From Rhodoferax mekongensis (GTDB lineage: Bacteria; Pseudomonadota; Gammaproteobacteria; Burkholderiales; Burkholderiaceae_C), in assembly GCF_032191775.1 (NCBI RefSeq), contig NZ_CP132507.1:2009001-2073000 (forward strand): 64,000 bases of DNA, read 5' to 3'. Numbering within the stretch: the first letter of the stretch is position 1; each line of letters begins with the position of its first letter. This document shows positions 1-9,070 of the stretch, one piece after another. Below the pieces are notes generated by a model. That model was not told the DNA's origin. It saw only the letters and a list, made by a program, of their open reading frames with translations, and did no database searches. The position numbers and the translations under genes are program-made.

Positions 1-171
1 GGTCCAGACCTCGGCGTTGGAGGCCGAAAGTTGGCCGCCGTTGGCATAGGACGTTTCCATGCCCGCGTAGCGGTTCTTCTCGATCAGGGTGACCTTGTAG
101 CCGGCCTTGGCCAAGGTGTAGGCGCTGGTAACGCCGGTGATGCCGCCGCCGATGATGGCAATGTGTTTCAT
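1..171 (-). CDS. FAD-dependent oxidoreductase, DadA-like (partial, N-terminal 57 residues)
   Basis: Only the first 57 residues lie in the window; the gene runs off the left edge. The start is the ATG whose complement is at 169-171, preceded on the minus strand by a GAGAGAG purine stretch. The N-terminus has a Rossmann FAD-binding motif (IAIIGGGITGVTSAY) followed by ETSYANGGQLSASNAEVW, typical of the D-amino-acid dehydrogenase small-subunit family. That family oxidises D-amino acids, sometimes glycine, and passes electrons to the respiratory chain. A tandem glycine riboswitch about 70 bases upstream suggests control by glycine, so the substrate may be glycine or a related amine rather than D-alanine. 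The substrate assignment is inference. Confidence 0.8.
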   Translation of the reverse strand, partial: MKHIAIIGGGITGVTSAYTLAKAGYKVTLIEKNRYAGMETSYANGGQLSASNAEVWT

Positions 172-239
172 AAAGAGCTCTCTCGCAAATCAGTCGCAAA
201 CATTGAAGTCGCCCACCCGCACACCATGTGCAGGTGACG

Positions 240-450
240 ACCCCCTCTGTTTGAGACCTGAGAGATTCACCCGCTGTCTTGTGGACGGCGGGCTTGCTCC
301 TGCGGTGTGCCGGCGGACAAGTGCGCGGCAGCTCTTCAGAGTGCAAAGGGACTTTCGTCCCAGATCGCAGCGGTCCTGGGTGCCTGAGAGTTTCCGGGGT
401 GGTTGCTCCTTCGGCGCTGCTGCCCGGGTGGGCGGCAGGCTCTCCCGCTG
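240..450 (-). promoter_or_regulatory. Tandem glycine riboswitch upstream of the DadA-like gene
   Basis: Read on the minus strand there are two consecutive glycine aptamer signatures. The first has GGGAGAG near 447, CGCCGAAGGAGCAA near 405-418 and AAACTCTCAGG near 380-390. The second has GCAGGAGCAAG near 290-305 and GAATCTCTCAGGT near 254-268. GGAGAG, GAAGGAGCAA and CTCTCAGG are the conserved joins of the gcvT-type aptamer. The array lies between gcvP and the next minus-strand gene, so it most simply controls the DadA-like gene. A stable hairpin (arms CACCTGCACA and TGTGCGGGTG, at 214-236) sits between it and the ribosome binding site. Confidence 0.85.
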
Positions 451-535
451 CGATGCCGGGGCCAGCCCGGCAAGGGCGGCGGCATGCAATGCACAGCCGC
501 CCTGAAAACCATGGTGAATGGTCGATGCAGCTCCC

Positions 536-3427
536 TTAGGACGCGGCGTATTCACCCACCGGAACGCAACTGCAGAACAGATTGCGATCGCCATACACGT
601 TGTCCACCCGACCTACGGTAGGCCAGTATTTGGCCGCCTTCAGGGTCGCTACCGGGAAGGCGCCGACCTCACGGCTGTAGGGGCGGTCCCACGCGGCGCC
701 GATCACACTGGCAGCGGTGTGGGGAGCATGCTTCAAAGGGTTGTTGTCCTGGGGCCAGACGCCGGCCTCGACTTGCGCAATTTCGCCACGGATGGCGATC
801 ATGGCGTCGATGAAGCGGTCCAGCTCGGCCAGTGTCTCGCTCTCGGTGGGTTCCACCATCAAGGTGTTGGGCACGGGGAAGGACAGCGTGGGCGCGTGGA
901 AGCCATAGTCCATCAGGCGCTTGGCCACGTCCTCGGCCATCACGCCGCAGGTTTCCTTGAAGTGGCGCAAATCCAGGATGCACTCGTGCGCCACGTGCCC
1001 ATTGGCCGATGCGTAAAGCGTGGGGTAGTGGTCGGCCAGGCGGGCGCTGATGTAGTTGGCGCTCAGGATGGCCACTTCGGTCGCTTGCTGCAGGCCGTCC
1101 GGGCCCATCATGCGGCAGTACATCCAGCTGATGGGCAGCACGGCTGCGTTGCCCAAAGGTGCGGCGCTCACCGCGCCTGTGCCGGGCACACCGCCGGTAG
1201 CGTGGCCGGGCAGGTACGGCACCAGGTCTTCCACCACGCACACAGGGCCCACGCCGGGGCCGCCACCGCCGTGGGGGATGCAGAAGGTCTTGTGCAGGTT
1301 CAGGTGGCTCACATCGCCGCCGAACTCGCCGGGAGCCGCAGTGCCCACCAATGCGTTCATGTTGGCGCCGTCCACATACACGCGGCCGCCGTGCTGGTGC
1401 ACCAGGGCGCACAGCTCTTTGACCGAAGTTTCAAACACACCGTGGGTGCTGGGGTAGGTGATCATCACCGCCGCCAGGTTGGCGCTGTGCTGCTCGCACT
1501 TGGCCTGCAGGTCGGCCATGTCCACGTTGCCGTTGTCGTCGCACTTGGTGACCACCACCGTCATGCCGACCATCATGGCGCTGGCAGGGTTGGTGCCGTG
1601 TGCGCTGCTGGGGATCAGGCAGATGTTGCGGTGGCCCTGGCCACGGGCCTCGTGGTAGGCCTTGATGACCAACAAGCCAGCGTATTCGCCCTGGCTGCCC
1701 GCGTTGGGCTGCAGGCTGATGCCTGCGTAGCCGGTGGCGGCGCACAGCCAGGCGCGCAACTGCGCGTCCAGCTCGGCATAGCCTTCGCGCTGGTCAGCGG
1801 GTGCGAAGGGGTGGATGTTGGCGAACTCGGGCCAGGTGATGGGGATCATCTCGCTGGTGGCGTTGAGCTTCATGGTGCAGGAGCCCAGCGGGATCATGCT
1901 GCGGTCCAGCGCCAAATCTTTGTCACTCAGCATGCGGATGTAGCGCAGCATGCCGGTCTCGGAGTGGTGGGTGTTGAACACCGGGTGGGTCAAAAACTTG
2001 CTGGTGCGACGCAGTTCCGCGGGAATGCGCGGCGCTGCAGTGGCTTCAAAGTCCTCGACCTTCGGCGTCGCCTGTCCGGGCTCTGCAAAGAAAGACCAGA
2101 TCAGCGCCACATCCTCGCGTGTGCTGGTTTCGTCCAGCGACACGCAGATGTAGTCTTTCCAGGCTTTTCGCACGTTGGCGCCCATGGATAGTGCGCGGGC
2201 AGCTATCGAATCGGTAGCGCCATCGGTCTTCATGCACAAGGTGTCGAACGCCGTTTCGTGGTGCATGGCGGTAAAGCCCAGCTTGGCCAGGCCCTGTGCC
2301 AGGATGCTGGTCAAGGTGGCAACGCGGGTGGCAATGCGGATCAGGCCTTCGGGGCCATGGTAGACCGCGTACATGCTGGCCACGACGGCGGGCAGCACCT
2401 GCGCAGTGCAGATGTTGGAGGTGGCTTTTTCGCGGCGGATGTGCTGCTCGCGGGTTTGCAAGGCCAGGCGGTAGGCCGGGTTGCCATGCACATCCACACT
2501 CACACCCACCAAACGGCCGGGCAAGGAGCGCTTGTACTCATCGCGGCAGGCCATGTAAGCGGCATGCGGGCCACCATTGCACAGGGGCATGCCGAAGCGC
2601 TGGGTGGTACCGACCACGATGTCGGCGCCCATTTCGCCTGGGGATACCAAGAGTGTCAGGGCGAGAAGGTCCGCAGCCATGATGACCACGCCACCTTTGC
2701 TCTTGTACTTTTCAATCCAGGCGCGGTCGTCGCGGATCACGCCATCCACGCCGGGGTACTGCAGCAGGACCGCAAAGCTCTCGTTTTCCAGCGCTTCTGG
2801 TCCTGAGCAGGTGCGCACTTCAATGCCCAAGGGCATTGCCCGTGTCTGGATGACTTCGAGTGTCTGCGGCAGCACCTGGTCGTCCACGTAAAACACATTG
2901 CTCTTGCTCTTGACCGAGCGTTTGGCCAGCGTCATGGCTTCGGCAGCGGCTGTGGCCTCGTCCAGCATCGACGCATTGGCAATGGGCATGCCGGTCAGGT
3001 CGCACACCATGGTCTGGAAGTTGACCAGCGCTTCCATGCGGCCCTGGCTGATCTCGGCCTGGTAGGGCGTGTAAGCGGTGTACCAGGCGGGGTTCTCCAG
3101 GATGTTGCGCAGGATCACGCCGGGGGTGTGGGTGCCGTAGTAGCCCTGGCCAATGAAGCTCTTGAGTACCTTGTTTTTGCCTGCAACCGCCTTGAGTTCT
3201 GCAAGCGCAGCTGCCTCGGTGATGGCCGCCGGAATCGCCATGGCGCTCTTGCGCGCAATGCTGGCAGGCACGATGCTGGCAATCAGGTCGCTGCGCGACT
3301 TTTCGCCGATGGCTTGCAGCATGACGGCTTCGTCATCCGCAAAGATGCCAATGTGGCGGGCCTGGAATTCGCTGGCGTTTTCCAGCTGGGCCAAGGTGGG
3401 CGTGGATGTGGTGGCAGAAGTGGACAT
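536..3427 (-). CDS. gcvP: Glycine dehydrogenase (decarboxylating), P-protein
   Basis: P-protein of the cytoplasmic glycine cleavage system. It uses pyridoxal phosphate to decarboxylate glycine and loads the aminomethyl group onto lipoyl-GcvH. The protein has 963 residues (E. coli 957), with both halves of the family present and the PLP lysine in [16 protein letters not shown] near residue 715. The ATG at 3427 (MSTSATTS) was chosen over an in-frame GTG at 3457, because neither has a strong ribosome site and the former fits family N-termini. It is the last gene of gcvT-gcvH-gcvP, about 100 bases after gcvH. A copy of the 41-bp interspersed element lies inside at 2178-2218 and encodes [13 protein letters not shown]. 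Confidence 0.97.
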   Translation of the reverse strand: MSTSATTSTPTLAQLENASEFQARHIGIFADDEAVMLQAIGEKSRSDLIASIVPASIARKSAMAIPAAITEAAALAELKAVAGKNKVLKSFIGQGYYGTHTPGVILRNILENPAWYTAYTPYQAEISQGRMEALVNFQTMVCDLTGMPIANASMLDEATAAAEAMTLAKRSVKSKSNVFYVDDQVLPQTLEVIQTRAMPLGIEVRTCSGPEALENESFAVLLQYPGVDGVIRDDRAWIEKYKSKGGVVIMAADLLALTLLVSPGEMGADIVVGTTQRFGMPLCNGGPHAAYMACRDEYKRSLPGRLVGVSVDVHGNPAYRLALQTREQHIRREKATSNICTAQVLPAVVASMYAVYHGPEGLIRIATRVATLTSILAQGLAKLGFTAMHHETAFDTLCMKTDGATDSIAARALSMGANVRKAWKDYICVSLDETSTREDVALIWSFFAEPGQATPKVEDFEATAAPRIPAELRRTSKFLTHPVFNTHHSETGMLRYIRMLSDKDLALDRSMIPLGSCTMKLNATSEMIPITWPEFANIHPFAPADQREGYAELDAQLRAWLCAATGYAGISLQPNAGSQGEYAGLLVIKAYHEARGQGHRNICLIPSSAHGTNPASAMMVGMTVVVTKCDDNGNVDMADLQAKCEQHSANLAAVMITYPSTHGVFETSVKELCALVHQHGGRVYVDGANMNALVGTAAPGEFGGDVSHLNLHKTFCIPHGGGGPGVGPVCVVEDLVPYLPGHATGGVPGTGAVSAAPLGNAAVLPISWMYCRMMGPDGLQQATEVAILSANYISARLADHYPTLYASANGHVAHECILDLRHFKETCGVMAEDVAKRLMDYGFHAPTLSFPVPNTLMVEPTESETLAELDRFIDAMIAIRGEIAQVEAGVWPQDNNPLKHAPHTAASVIGAAWDRPYSREVGAFPVATLKAAKYWPTVGRVDNVYGDRNLFCSCVPVGEYAAS
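2178..2218 (+). repeat. 41-bp interspersed element, copy 1 (in gcvP)
   Basis: Matches GCGC-N10-TGCGC-N2-GCAGCTA-N9-TAGC at every fixed position. gcvP reads it antisense as [13 protein letters not shown]. Confidence 0.75.
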
Positions 3428-3527
3428 GGCGGTGGCGTTCGGTGGTGGTCGGTTCACACAAACGGGTAGCCTGCTGGTTCAGGGCCGGCTCCCGGAGACT
3501 TCGCAGGCGGGGCCTGCGATGCGGCGT

Positions 3528-3899
3528 TTAAGCGTTGGCGGAAAACGCGGTGTAGCTGGTTTCGTCCATCAGGCCGTCGAGTTCGGCCGGGTTGGACAGC
3601 TTGACCTTGAAGAACCAGCCGGCACCCAGCGGGTCGGTGTTGGCCAGCGAAGGGTCATCGCGCAGGGTTTCGTTGACCTCAAGGATCTCGCCGGTGACGG
3701 GCATGTAGACGTCGGCAGCCGCCTTCACGGACTCGACCACGCCGGCCACGGCCTTGGCGTCAATGCTGGCGCCCACGGCGGGCAGATCCACAAACACCAC
3801 GTCGCCCAGCGCGTCCTGCGCGTGGTGGGTGATACCGACGGTGGCGATATCGCCTTCGACCTGGAGCCATTCGTGATCGGCTGTGTACTTGATAGACAT
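3528..3899 (-). CDS. gcvH: Glycine cleavage system H protein
   Basis: Lipoyl carrier protein that shuttles the aminomethyl intermediate between GcvP, GcvT and the lipoamide dehydrogenase. It has 123 residues (E. coli 129). The start at 3899 ([11 protein letters not shown]) follows a textbook AGGAG ribosome site. The lipoylation region is [16 protein letters not shown], with the lysine of ESVKAA as acceptor (near residue 64), and [11 protein letters not shown] upstream of it is typical. It lies between gcvT and gcvP; the 121-base gap to gcvT contains no gene. Confidence 0.97.
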   Translation of the reverse strand: MSIKYTADHEWLQVEGDIATVGITHHAQDALGDVVFVDLPAVGASIDAKAVAGVVESVKAAADVYMPVTGEILEVNETLRDDPSLANTDPLGAGWFFKVKLSNPAELDGLMDETSYTAFSANA

Positions 3900-4020
3900 A
3901 ACGTTCTCCTGAAACTTGAAAAAAGGGTTTGCGGTAAAGGGTTGAACCACCGGAACTGGAACCTGCCAGACGCCACTGTAGCGGCTGAATGTGCAGTTTT
4001 CAGTCTCTAGCAGCCTTGGA

Positions 4021-5181
4021 TCAGCCGCGGTAGTAGTTGGTGGGCACAAAGGGCATGGCGCTGACCACCATGGGCACCGGCTTGCCGCGGACTATGGCCA
4101 CCACCGGGGTGCCCAAAGCCGCCAGCGAAGCGTCGATATAGCCCATGGCCACGCACTGGTTAACGGTGGGGCCGAGCAGACCGCTGGTGACTTCGCCGAT
4201 ACGGTTGCCCGCGCCGTCTTGCAGCTCGGTGTGCTCGCGCACCGGAATGCGCTCCTGCGCAATCAGGCCGACCCGCTTTTTAGTGCCTTTTGTGCCGCTG
4301 GCGCCCGTGGAATCTGCGAGAGCAGCTAGGATTTTTGTAGCGCATGGGAATCCGCCTTCGCGTGCGCCACCGGTGCGGCGCACCTTCTGGATGGCCCAGT
4401 TCAGGCTGGCTTCGACCGGTGTGGTGCGGGTGTCAATGTCGTTGCCGTACAGGCACAAGCCGGCTTCCAGGCGCAGGGAGTTGCGGGCGCCCAAGCCGAT
4501 AGGTTGCACTTCGGGTTGCGCCAGCAGGGCGCGGGCCAGGGCCTCAGCATGGTCGTTGTGGACCGAGATCTCAAAACCGTCTTCCCCGGTGTAGCCGCTG
4601 CGGGTGAGGAACACGTTGATCTTTTGGGTGCCGGTATCGACCGTGAAGTCTCCGCCCGTCATGAACACCAGCTTTTCCACGCCGGGGGCCAAGCGGGCCA
4701 GCGCCGTCACCGCCTGGGGACCTTGGAGGGCCAGCAGCGCGTAGTCGGGCAGGGGGTTGACCTGGCAGCGCTTGCCGATCTGGGCTTGAATGTGGGCTAT
4801 ATCCCCCGCCTTGCAGGCACCGTTCACGATGACGAAGAGTTCGTCTTGCGCCTTTTTGAAGAACATCAGGTCATCAATGATGGTGCCCTCTTCGGTGAGC
4901 AGCAGGCCGTAACGCTGCTTGCCCACGGGCAGATCGATCACGTCTACCGGCATCAGGCTCTCAAACGCCGCGCAGGCGTCCGGGCCCCTCAGGCGCAACT
5001 GACCCATGTGGGACACATCAAACAGGCCGGCCGCTTTGCGCGTGTGGTGGTGTTCGGCCATCAGGCCGGTGGGGTACTGAACCGGCATGGAATAGCCGGC
5101 GAACGGCACCATGCGCGCGCCCAGCTCGATGTGCAGGGCGTTGAGCGGTGTGGTCAACAAGGTGGTGTCATTAGCGGACAT
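4021..5181 (-). CDS. gcvT: Aminomethyltransferase, T-protein
   Basis: Transfers the one-carbon unit from aminomethyl-GcvH to tetrahydrofolate and releases ammonia. It has 386 residues against 364 in E. coli. Conserved regions are the early [20 protein letters not shown] and the Asp-containing [11 protein letters not shown]. The start at 5181 (MSANDTTLL) was chosen over a GTG at 5214 that lacks a ribosome site. A copy of the 41-bp element at 4301-4341 encodes [14 protein letters not shown] and, with flanking residues (SGTKGTKK), accounts for part of the extra length. First gene of the gcv operon, controlled by the riboswitch at 5275-5515. Confidence 0.96.
   Translation of the reverse strand: MSANDTTLLTTPLNALHIELGARMVPFAGYSMPVQYPTGLMAEHHHTRKAAGLFDVSHMGQLRLRGPDACAAFESLMPVDVIDLPVGKQRYGLLLTEEGTIIDDLMFFKKAQDELFVIVNGACKAGDIAHIQAQIGKRCQVNPLPDYALLALQGPQAVTALARLAPGVEKLVFMTGGDFTVDTGTQKINVFLTRSGYTGEDGFEISVHNDHAEALARALLAQPEVQPIGLGARNSLRLEAGLCLYGNDIDTRTTPVEASLNWAIQKVRRTGGAREGGFPCATKILAALADSTGASGTKGTKKRVGLIAQERIPVREHTELQDGAGNRIGEVTSGLLGPTVNQCVAMGYIDASLAALGTPVVAIVRGKPVPMVVSAMPFVPTNYYRG
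4301..4341 (+). repeat. 41-bp interspersed element, copy 2 (in gcvT)
   Basis: Same pattern with TGCGA in place of TGCGC. gcvT reads it antisense as [14 protein letters not shown], the same phase as in gcvP. Confidence 0.78.
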
Positions 5182-5274
5182 GGCGGCGATCCAATTAGTC
5201 CCGGCGCAATGCACCGGAGGGGCAAATCAAACCCGGATGCACGCTGACTCGCGCCCATCCGGTGCTGCCCCCGC

Positions 5275-5515
5275 TGTCCGCTTTACCTGAGAGATTCGCC
5301 GGGCCTGCGTGCACGGTGTGGCGTGCGCAGACTGCGGGTTGCTCCTTCGGTGGTTTGCAGGCCGCTGTGCGGTGCAAACTCTCTCCAGTGGGGTGTTGCC
5401 GCCGGCGCAATGGCCGGGTGGCAGTTGTCAGTCCTTTTGCCTGAGCGTTCAGACCGCTGCAATCAGCCGTCCTGCGCCTTCGGCGGCCCGTAATGGGCTC
5501 TCTCCTGAACGGGAT
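5275..5515 (-). promoter_or_regulatory. Tandem glycine riboswitch of the gcvTHP operon
   Basis: Two glycine aptamers in series on the minus strand. The first begins CAGGAGAGAGCCC near 5508, with CGCCGAAGGCGCAGG near 5475 and CGCTCAGGCAAAAGG near 5440. The second has TGGAGAGAG near 5385, CACCGAAGGAGCAA near 5345 and GAATCTCTCAGGTAAAG near 5284. This is the classical arrangement of a glycine-activated switch ahead of gcvT. The rest of the 412-base gap between gcvT and plsC holds the leader and the two divergent promoters. Confidence 0.93.
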
Positions 5516-5593
5516 GGATTCTAAACCAGCCAAAGCGCTGGCGGGCCACTTGTTACCATTCGGCGGACATTTGCCCATTTTTACCTTCTTTGC

Positions 5594-6313
5594 ATGCTTT
5601 ACCTTTTAAGGCTGGTGCTGATCAGCATCCAGTTCCTGCTGGCCTCTGTGGTCAACCTCCTGATTTGTTTTGCTAGGCCCTTCAATCCCGACAATTCCCG
5701 GCTCTCGGGGTGGATGTTTTCAGTCCCCGCGCTGAAGATTCTGGGTCTGAAGATGTGCCTGGAGACGGAGGGCTTGAAAACCCAGCCCAACCCCTTTGTG
5801 ATCGTGGCCAACCACCAGTCCAACTGGGACTTGTTTGTGCTGGGTTGCGCGGTGCCACGGCGCACGGTATCGCTGGGCAAAAAGAGCCTGAAGTGGATTC
5901 CCTTTTTCGGCCAGATTTACTGGCTGGCCGGCAACATCCTGATCGACCGGGATAACGCAGTCAAAGCCAAGGCGGCCATGTTGCACACTACGGTGGTGAT
6001 GCAGGAGCACGACACGTCGATCTGGGTGTTTGCCGAAGGCACCCGCAACCTCGGCCGGGGCATGCTGCCGTTCAAAAAGGGCGCCTTCCAGATGGCCATT
6101 AACGCGGGCGTGCCCATCGTGCCCCTGTGCTGCAGCAACTACAAAAAGACCATGCGCCTGAACCGCTGGAACAGCGGCAACATCATCGTCAAGACACTGG
6201 CACCCATTCCCACCACGGGCGTGACGCTAGACGACATGCCTGCCTTGATGGAGAAATGCAGGGCGCAAATGGAGGCGTGCATCGCCGAGCTGGACGCCCG
6301 CGCCGCCCTCTGA
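5594..6313 (+). CDS. plsC: 1-acyl-sn-glycerol-3-phosphate acyltransferase
   Basis: Membrane acyltransferase that converts lysophosphatidate to phosphatidate in phospholipid synthesis. It has 239 residues. The N-terminal hydrophobic stretch (residues 1-26) is a membrane anchor. The catalytic NHQSNWD block (HX4D, near residue 73) and the FAEGTRN block (near residue 145) are intact, as is a VPIVPL motif near residue 175. Transcribed divergently from the gcv operon. An OlsA-type lyso-ornithine lipid O-acyltransferase would belong to the same family, but nothing here separates the two roles; the lysophosphatidate role is the default. Confidence 0.9.
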   Translation: MLYLLRLVLISIQFLLASVVNLLICFARPFNPDNSRLSGWMFSVPALKILGLKMCLETEGLKTQPNPFVIVANHQSNWDLFVLGCAVPRRTVSLGKKSLKWIPFFGQIYWLAGNILIDRDNAVKAKAAMLHTTVVMQEHDTSIWVFAEGTRNLGRGMLPFKKGAFQMAINAGVPIVPLCCSNYKKTMRLNRWNSGNIIVKTLAPIPTTGVTLDDMPALMEKCRAQMEACIAELDARAAL

Positions 6314-6315
6314 AT

Positions 6316-7179
6316 TCAGCGGGCAGTCTGATGCTCGCCGAACCAGCGGAGCACGTCGTTCCACAAAGGCTGTGCCTGTCTGCGGAAGTAGCCCATGTGG
6401 CCGATGGGCCCTATGCCCTGTTGACCGGGGTGGATGTCTACCTTGCTCACGGTAGTGTTGCTGTAGGCGGCCATAAAGGCATCGCGTGACGCGGGTGGCG
6501 CCCAAAGGTCATCGGTCGCATTGGCGGCGATGATGGGGGTGCGCACCCGCCCGAACAAACCGGCCACATGCTGCATGCCGGGGTCATCAAAGAAGTAGCG
6601 CGGAAACTTGCACCAACGCTTCCAGTCCCGGTAAACGCCTAGTGGCAAGTCCTCGCCCATCTGGAGCTTGCTCCAGGCCAGATAGCCCTTCCAGCGGGTG
6701 AGCAGCGGGCCGATGACGTGCCACATCAGCAGCACCTTGAATTGCTCGGTACGTGGCATCCAGCCGTGCCAGCCCGCCCCGGTGGCAAAGGTATAAAACC
6801 GCGCGACCTTGTCGTGGTTGGGGAGCAGGCCGAATGCATGGCCACCGAACGAGTGCCCCACCATGAACAGAGGAACGGTGTCATCCGCCATGGCGTCTAC
6901 CGCAGCCGCAACATCGTGGAAGGCCCAATCCAGATAGTCCATCTGAAAGCCGCGCAGTTCGGCGGGTTTGGAGAGGCCAATGCCGCGGTAATCCACCGTC
7001 AGGGTGGTGTAGCCCTGCTGTGCGGCGAAAAGTGCGAAGTTCTTGTAAAACAGCTGCGGAACGCCAGTGGCACCTGCGACCACCAGATGCCCGCGCAGAG
7101 GGCCTGTTGCTGGGTAACGCAAGGCCTGCAGGGTGTAGCTGTCGCGGGTCGTGAGGGTCAGGGCTTCTGGTGTGTTCAT
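6316..7179 (-). CDS. Alpha/beta-fold hydrolase
   Basis: A 287-residue serine hydrolase of unknown substrate. It has the nucleophile elbow GHSFGG near residue 108, an oxyanion region VVAGATGVPQLFYKNFA near residues 33-49, and a C-terminal His region (GPIGHMGYFR). It resembles the group of bacterial predicted alpha/beta hydrolases with a VxGATGV motif instead of HGG. Start at 7179 with a GAGGCA-type ribosome site. It lies convergent with plsC, two bases apart, and downstream of the ETF dehydrogenase gene but separated from it by a terminator. Confidence 0.8.
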   Translation of the reverse strand: MNTPEALTLTTRDSYTLQALRYPATGPLRGHLVVAGATGVPQLFYKNFALFAAQQGYTTLTVDYRGIGLSKPAELRGFQMDYLDWAFHDVAAAVDAMADDTVPLFMVGHSFGGHAFGLLPNHDKVARFYTFATGAGWHGWMPRTEQFKVLLMWHVIGPLLTRWKGYLAWSKLQMGEDLPLGVYRDWKRWCKFPRYFFDDPGMQHVAGLFGRVRTPIIAANATDDLWAPPASRDAFMAAYSNTTVSKVDIHPGQQGIGPIGHMGYFRRQAQPLWNDVLRWFGEHQTAR

Positions 7180-7193
7180 GGGCTGCCTCGATG

Positions 7194-7222
7194 TCCAAAA
7201 AAACGGGACCCTGAGGTCCCGT
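7194..7222 (-). terminator. Rho-independent terminator after the ETF:ubiquinone oxidoreductase gene
   Basis: On the minus strand ACGGGACC and GGTCCCGT form the arms around a three-base loop, followed by seven T. It lies 20 bases past the stop codon at 7242. Confidence 0.88.
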
Positions 7223-7241
7223 TCGTGCTTTCAAGCGTGTT

Positions 7242-8933
7242 TTACATGCCCGCGTAGTTAGGGCCGCCACCGCCTTCAGGCGTAACCCAGACGATGTTCT
7301 GGGTCGGGTCCTTGATGTCGCAGGTCTTGCAGTGCACACAGTTCTGGGCGTTGATCTGCAAGCGGTCGGTGTTGTCTTCGTTCTTGACGAACTCATACAC
7401 ACCGGCCGGGCAGTAGCGGGCTTCGGGGCCCGCGTACTTGGCCAAGTTGATGTTCACAGGCACCGAGGCGTCCTTGAGCGTCAAGTGCGCGGGTTGCTGC
7501 TCCTCGTGGTTGGTGTTGCTGATGAACACGCTGCTCAAGCGGTCGAAGGTGAGCTTGCCGTCCGGTTTGGGGTAGACGATGGGCTTGCACTCGGCCGCAG
7601 GCTTGAGGTAAGCGTGGTCGGGCTTGTCGCGGCGCAGGGTCCAGGGGATGTGTCCGCGCAGCACGAATTGTTCAAAACCGTTCATTAGCGTCGCGGTGGT
7701 CAGGCCGTACTTGAACCAGTTTTTAAAGTTGCGGTCTTTGTTCAGTTCGGTGTGCAGCCAGCTCTTATCAAACGCTTCGGGGTAAGCGATCAGCTCGTCG
7801 TGCTGGCGTCCGCCCACCACGGCGTCATAAGCCGCTTCTGCGGCCAGCATGCCGGTCTTGATGGCGGCGTGGCTGCCCTTGATACGACCAACGTTCAGAT
7901 AGCCTGCATTGCAGCCGACCAGGCAGCCACCGGGGAATACCGTTTTGGGCAGGGCATTGATGCCGCTGGCGTTGATGGCGCGAGCGCCGTACGACAGGCG
8001 CTTGCCGGTGATCTCACCTTTGTCGTTCTCGAAGTAGTAACGCACATTCGGGTGGGTCTTCCAGCGCTGGAACTCTTCAAACGGGCTGAGATAGGGGTTG
8101 CTGTAGCCCAAGCCTGTGACAAAGCCCAGAGCGACCTTGTTGCCCTCGAGGTGGTACAGGAAAGCGCCACCGTAGGTGTCGGACTCCATGGGCCAGCCGG
8201 CGGTGTGCATCACAAAGCCGGGCTTGTGGCGGCTGGGGTCGATTTCCCACAACTCCTTGATGCCGATGCCGAAGCTTTGCGGGTCGCGACCCTCGTCAAG
8301 CTTGTATTTGGCGATGAGCTGTTTGCCCAAGTGGCCGCGGGCGCCTTCAGCAAACACGGTGTATTTGCCCAGCAGCTCCATACCAAGCTGGAAGCTTTCC
8401 ATCGGCTCGCCGTCTTTGCCCACCCCCATGTTGCCGGTGGCCACACCCTTGACGGAGCCATCGTCGTTGTAAAGCACTTCAGCCGCAGTGAAGCCGGGGA
8501 AAATTTCCACGCCAAGACTCTCCGCTTGCTCTGCGAGCCATTTGGTGACAGCGCCCAGGCTGATGATGTAGTTGCCATCGTTGTGCGCGAAGGGCGGCAA
8601 CACCATGTTGGGCACGCGAAAGCCGGACTTTTCGCTCAGGAAAATATAGGCGTCGTCAGTCACCGGTTGGTTCAGGGGGGCGCCCAAGGCCTTCCAGTCG
8701 GGAATCAGTTCGGTCAGCGCTTTGGGGTCCATGATCGCGCCGGACAAAATGTGTGCGCCGGGCTCAGAGCCTTTTTCGAGTACGACCACCGAAACATCGG
8801 TGCCTTTCTCGGCCGCCAGCTGTTTGAGGCGTATCGCTGTTGCCAGACCGCCGGGGCCTCCACCAACGACGACCACGTCGTATTCCATGGATTCACGGGG
8901 GCCGAATTGAGCCAGTATTTCCTGGTTTGTCAT
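7242..8933 (-). CDS. Electron transfer flavoprotein-ubiquinone oxidoreductase
   Basis: Inner-membrane flavoprotein that passes electrons from reduced ETF (beta-oxidation, branched-chain acyl-CoA and dimethylglycine dehydrogenases) to ubiquinone. It has 563 residues, close to the family norm of about 550. The FAD-binding VVVVGGGPGGLATAIRL starts at residue 20. The C-terminal ferredoxin-like domain carries the four 4Fe-4S cysteines in CPAGVY and NCVHCKTCDIKDP, and the protein ends PEGGGGPNYAGM, as usual. Start at 8933 after CTCCCC. A perfect palindrome lies about 95 bases upstream. Confidence 0.96.
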   Translation of the reverse strand: MTNQEILAQFGPRESMEYDVVVVGGGPGGLATAIRLKQLAAEKGTDVSVVVLEKGSEPGAHILSGAIMDPKALTELIPDWKALGAPLNQPVTDDAYIFLSEKSGFRVPNMVLPPFAHNDGNYIISLGAVTKWLAEQAESLGVEIFPGFTAAEVLYNDDGSVKGVATGNMGVGKDGEPMESFQLGMELLGKYTVFAEGARGHLGKQLIAKYKLDEGRDPQSFGIGIKELWEIDPSRHKPGFVMHTAGWPMESDTYGGAFLYHLEGNKVALGFVTGLGYSNPYLSPFEEFQRWKTHPNVRYYFENDKGEITGKRLSYGARAINASGINALPKTVFPGGCLVGCNAGYLNVGRIKGSHAAIKTGMLAAEAAYDAVVGGRQHDELIAYPEAFDKSWLHTELNKDRNFKNWFKYGLTTATLMNGFEQFVLRGHIPWTLRRDKPDHAYLKPAAECKPIVYPKPDGKLTFDRLSSVFISNTNHEEQQPAHLTLKDASVPVNINLAKYAGPEARYCPAGVYEFVKNEDNTDRLQINAQNCVHCKTCDIKDPTQNIVWVTPEGGGGPNYAGM

Positions 8934-9026
8934 GGGGAGTCTCGCTTAATAATGGGTGGTCTTCTTGTCAGCGTTCGCGCGCTGGAGCGCACGCGACCGG
9001 CAGCAGATTTTATTCGCTGATTTTCA

Positions 9027-9050
9027 AAAAAAGAACGACCGTTCTTTTTT
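9027..9050. promoter_or_regulatory. Perfect palindrome, candidate TetR-type operator between the ETF dehydrogenase and an SDR gene
   Basis: Arms AAAAAAGAACG (9027-9037) and CGTTCTTTTTT (9040-9050) are perfect inverted repeats with a two-base spacer. The site lies in the 137-base divergent region, 21 bases upstream of the SDR start and about 95 upstream of the ETF dehydrogenase start. Symmetry and placement fit a dimeric repressor. From memory this resembles sites of TetR-family fatty-acid regulators of beta-proteobacteria (FadP-like); the regulator itself is not in the window. Confidence 0.6.
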
Positions 9051-9070
9051 AATTTGTGGAGGCACTCTAA

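Noticed and set aside
518-2191. A 557-codon open frame on the plus strand opposite gcvP
   Set aside because: It is the antisense shadow of gcvP; composition is His/Val/Gly-rich with no domain, and gcvP is beyond doubt.
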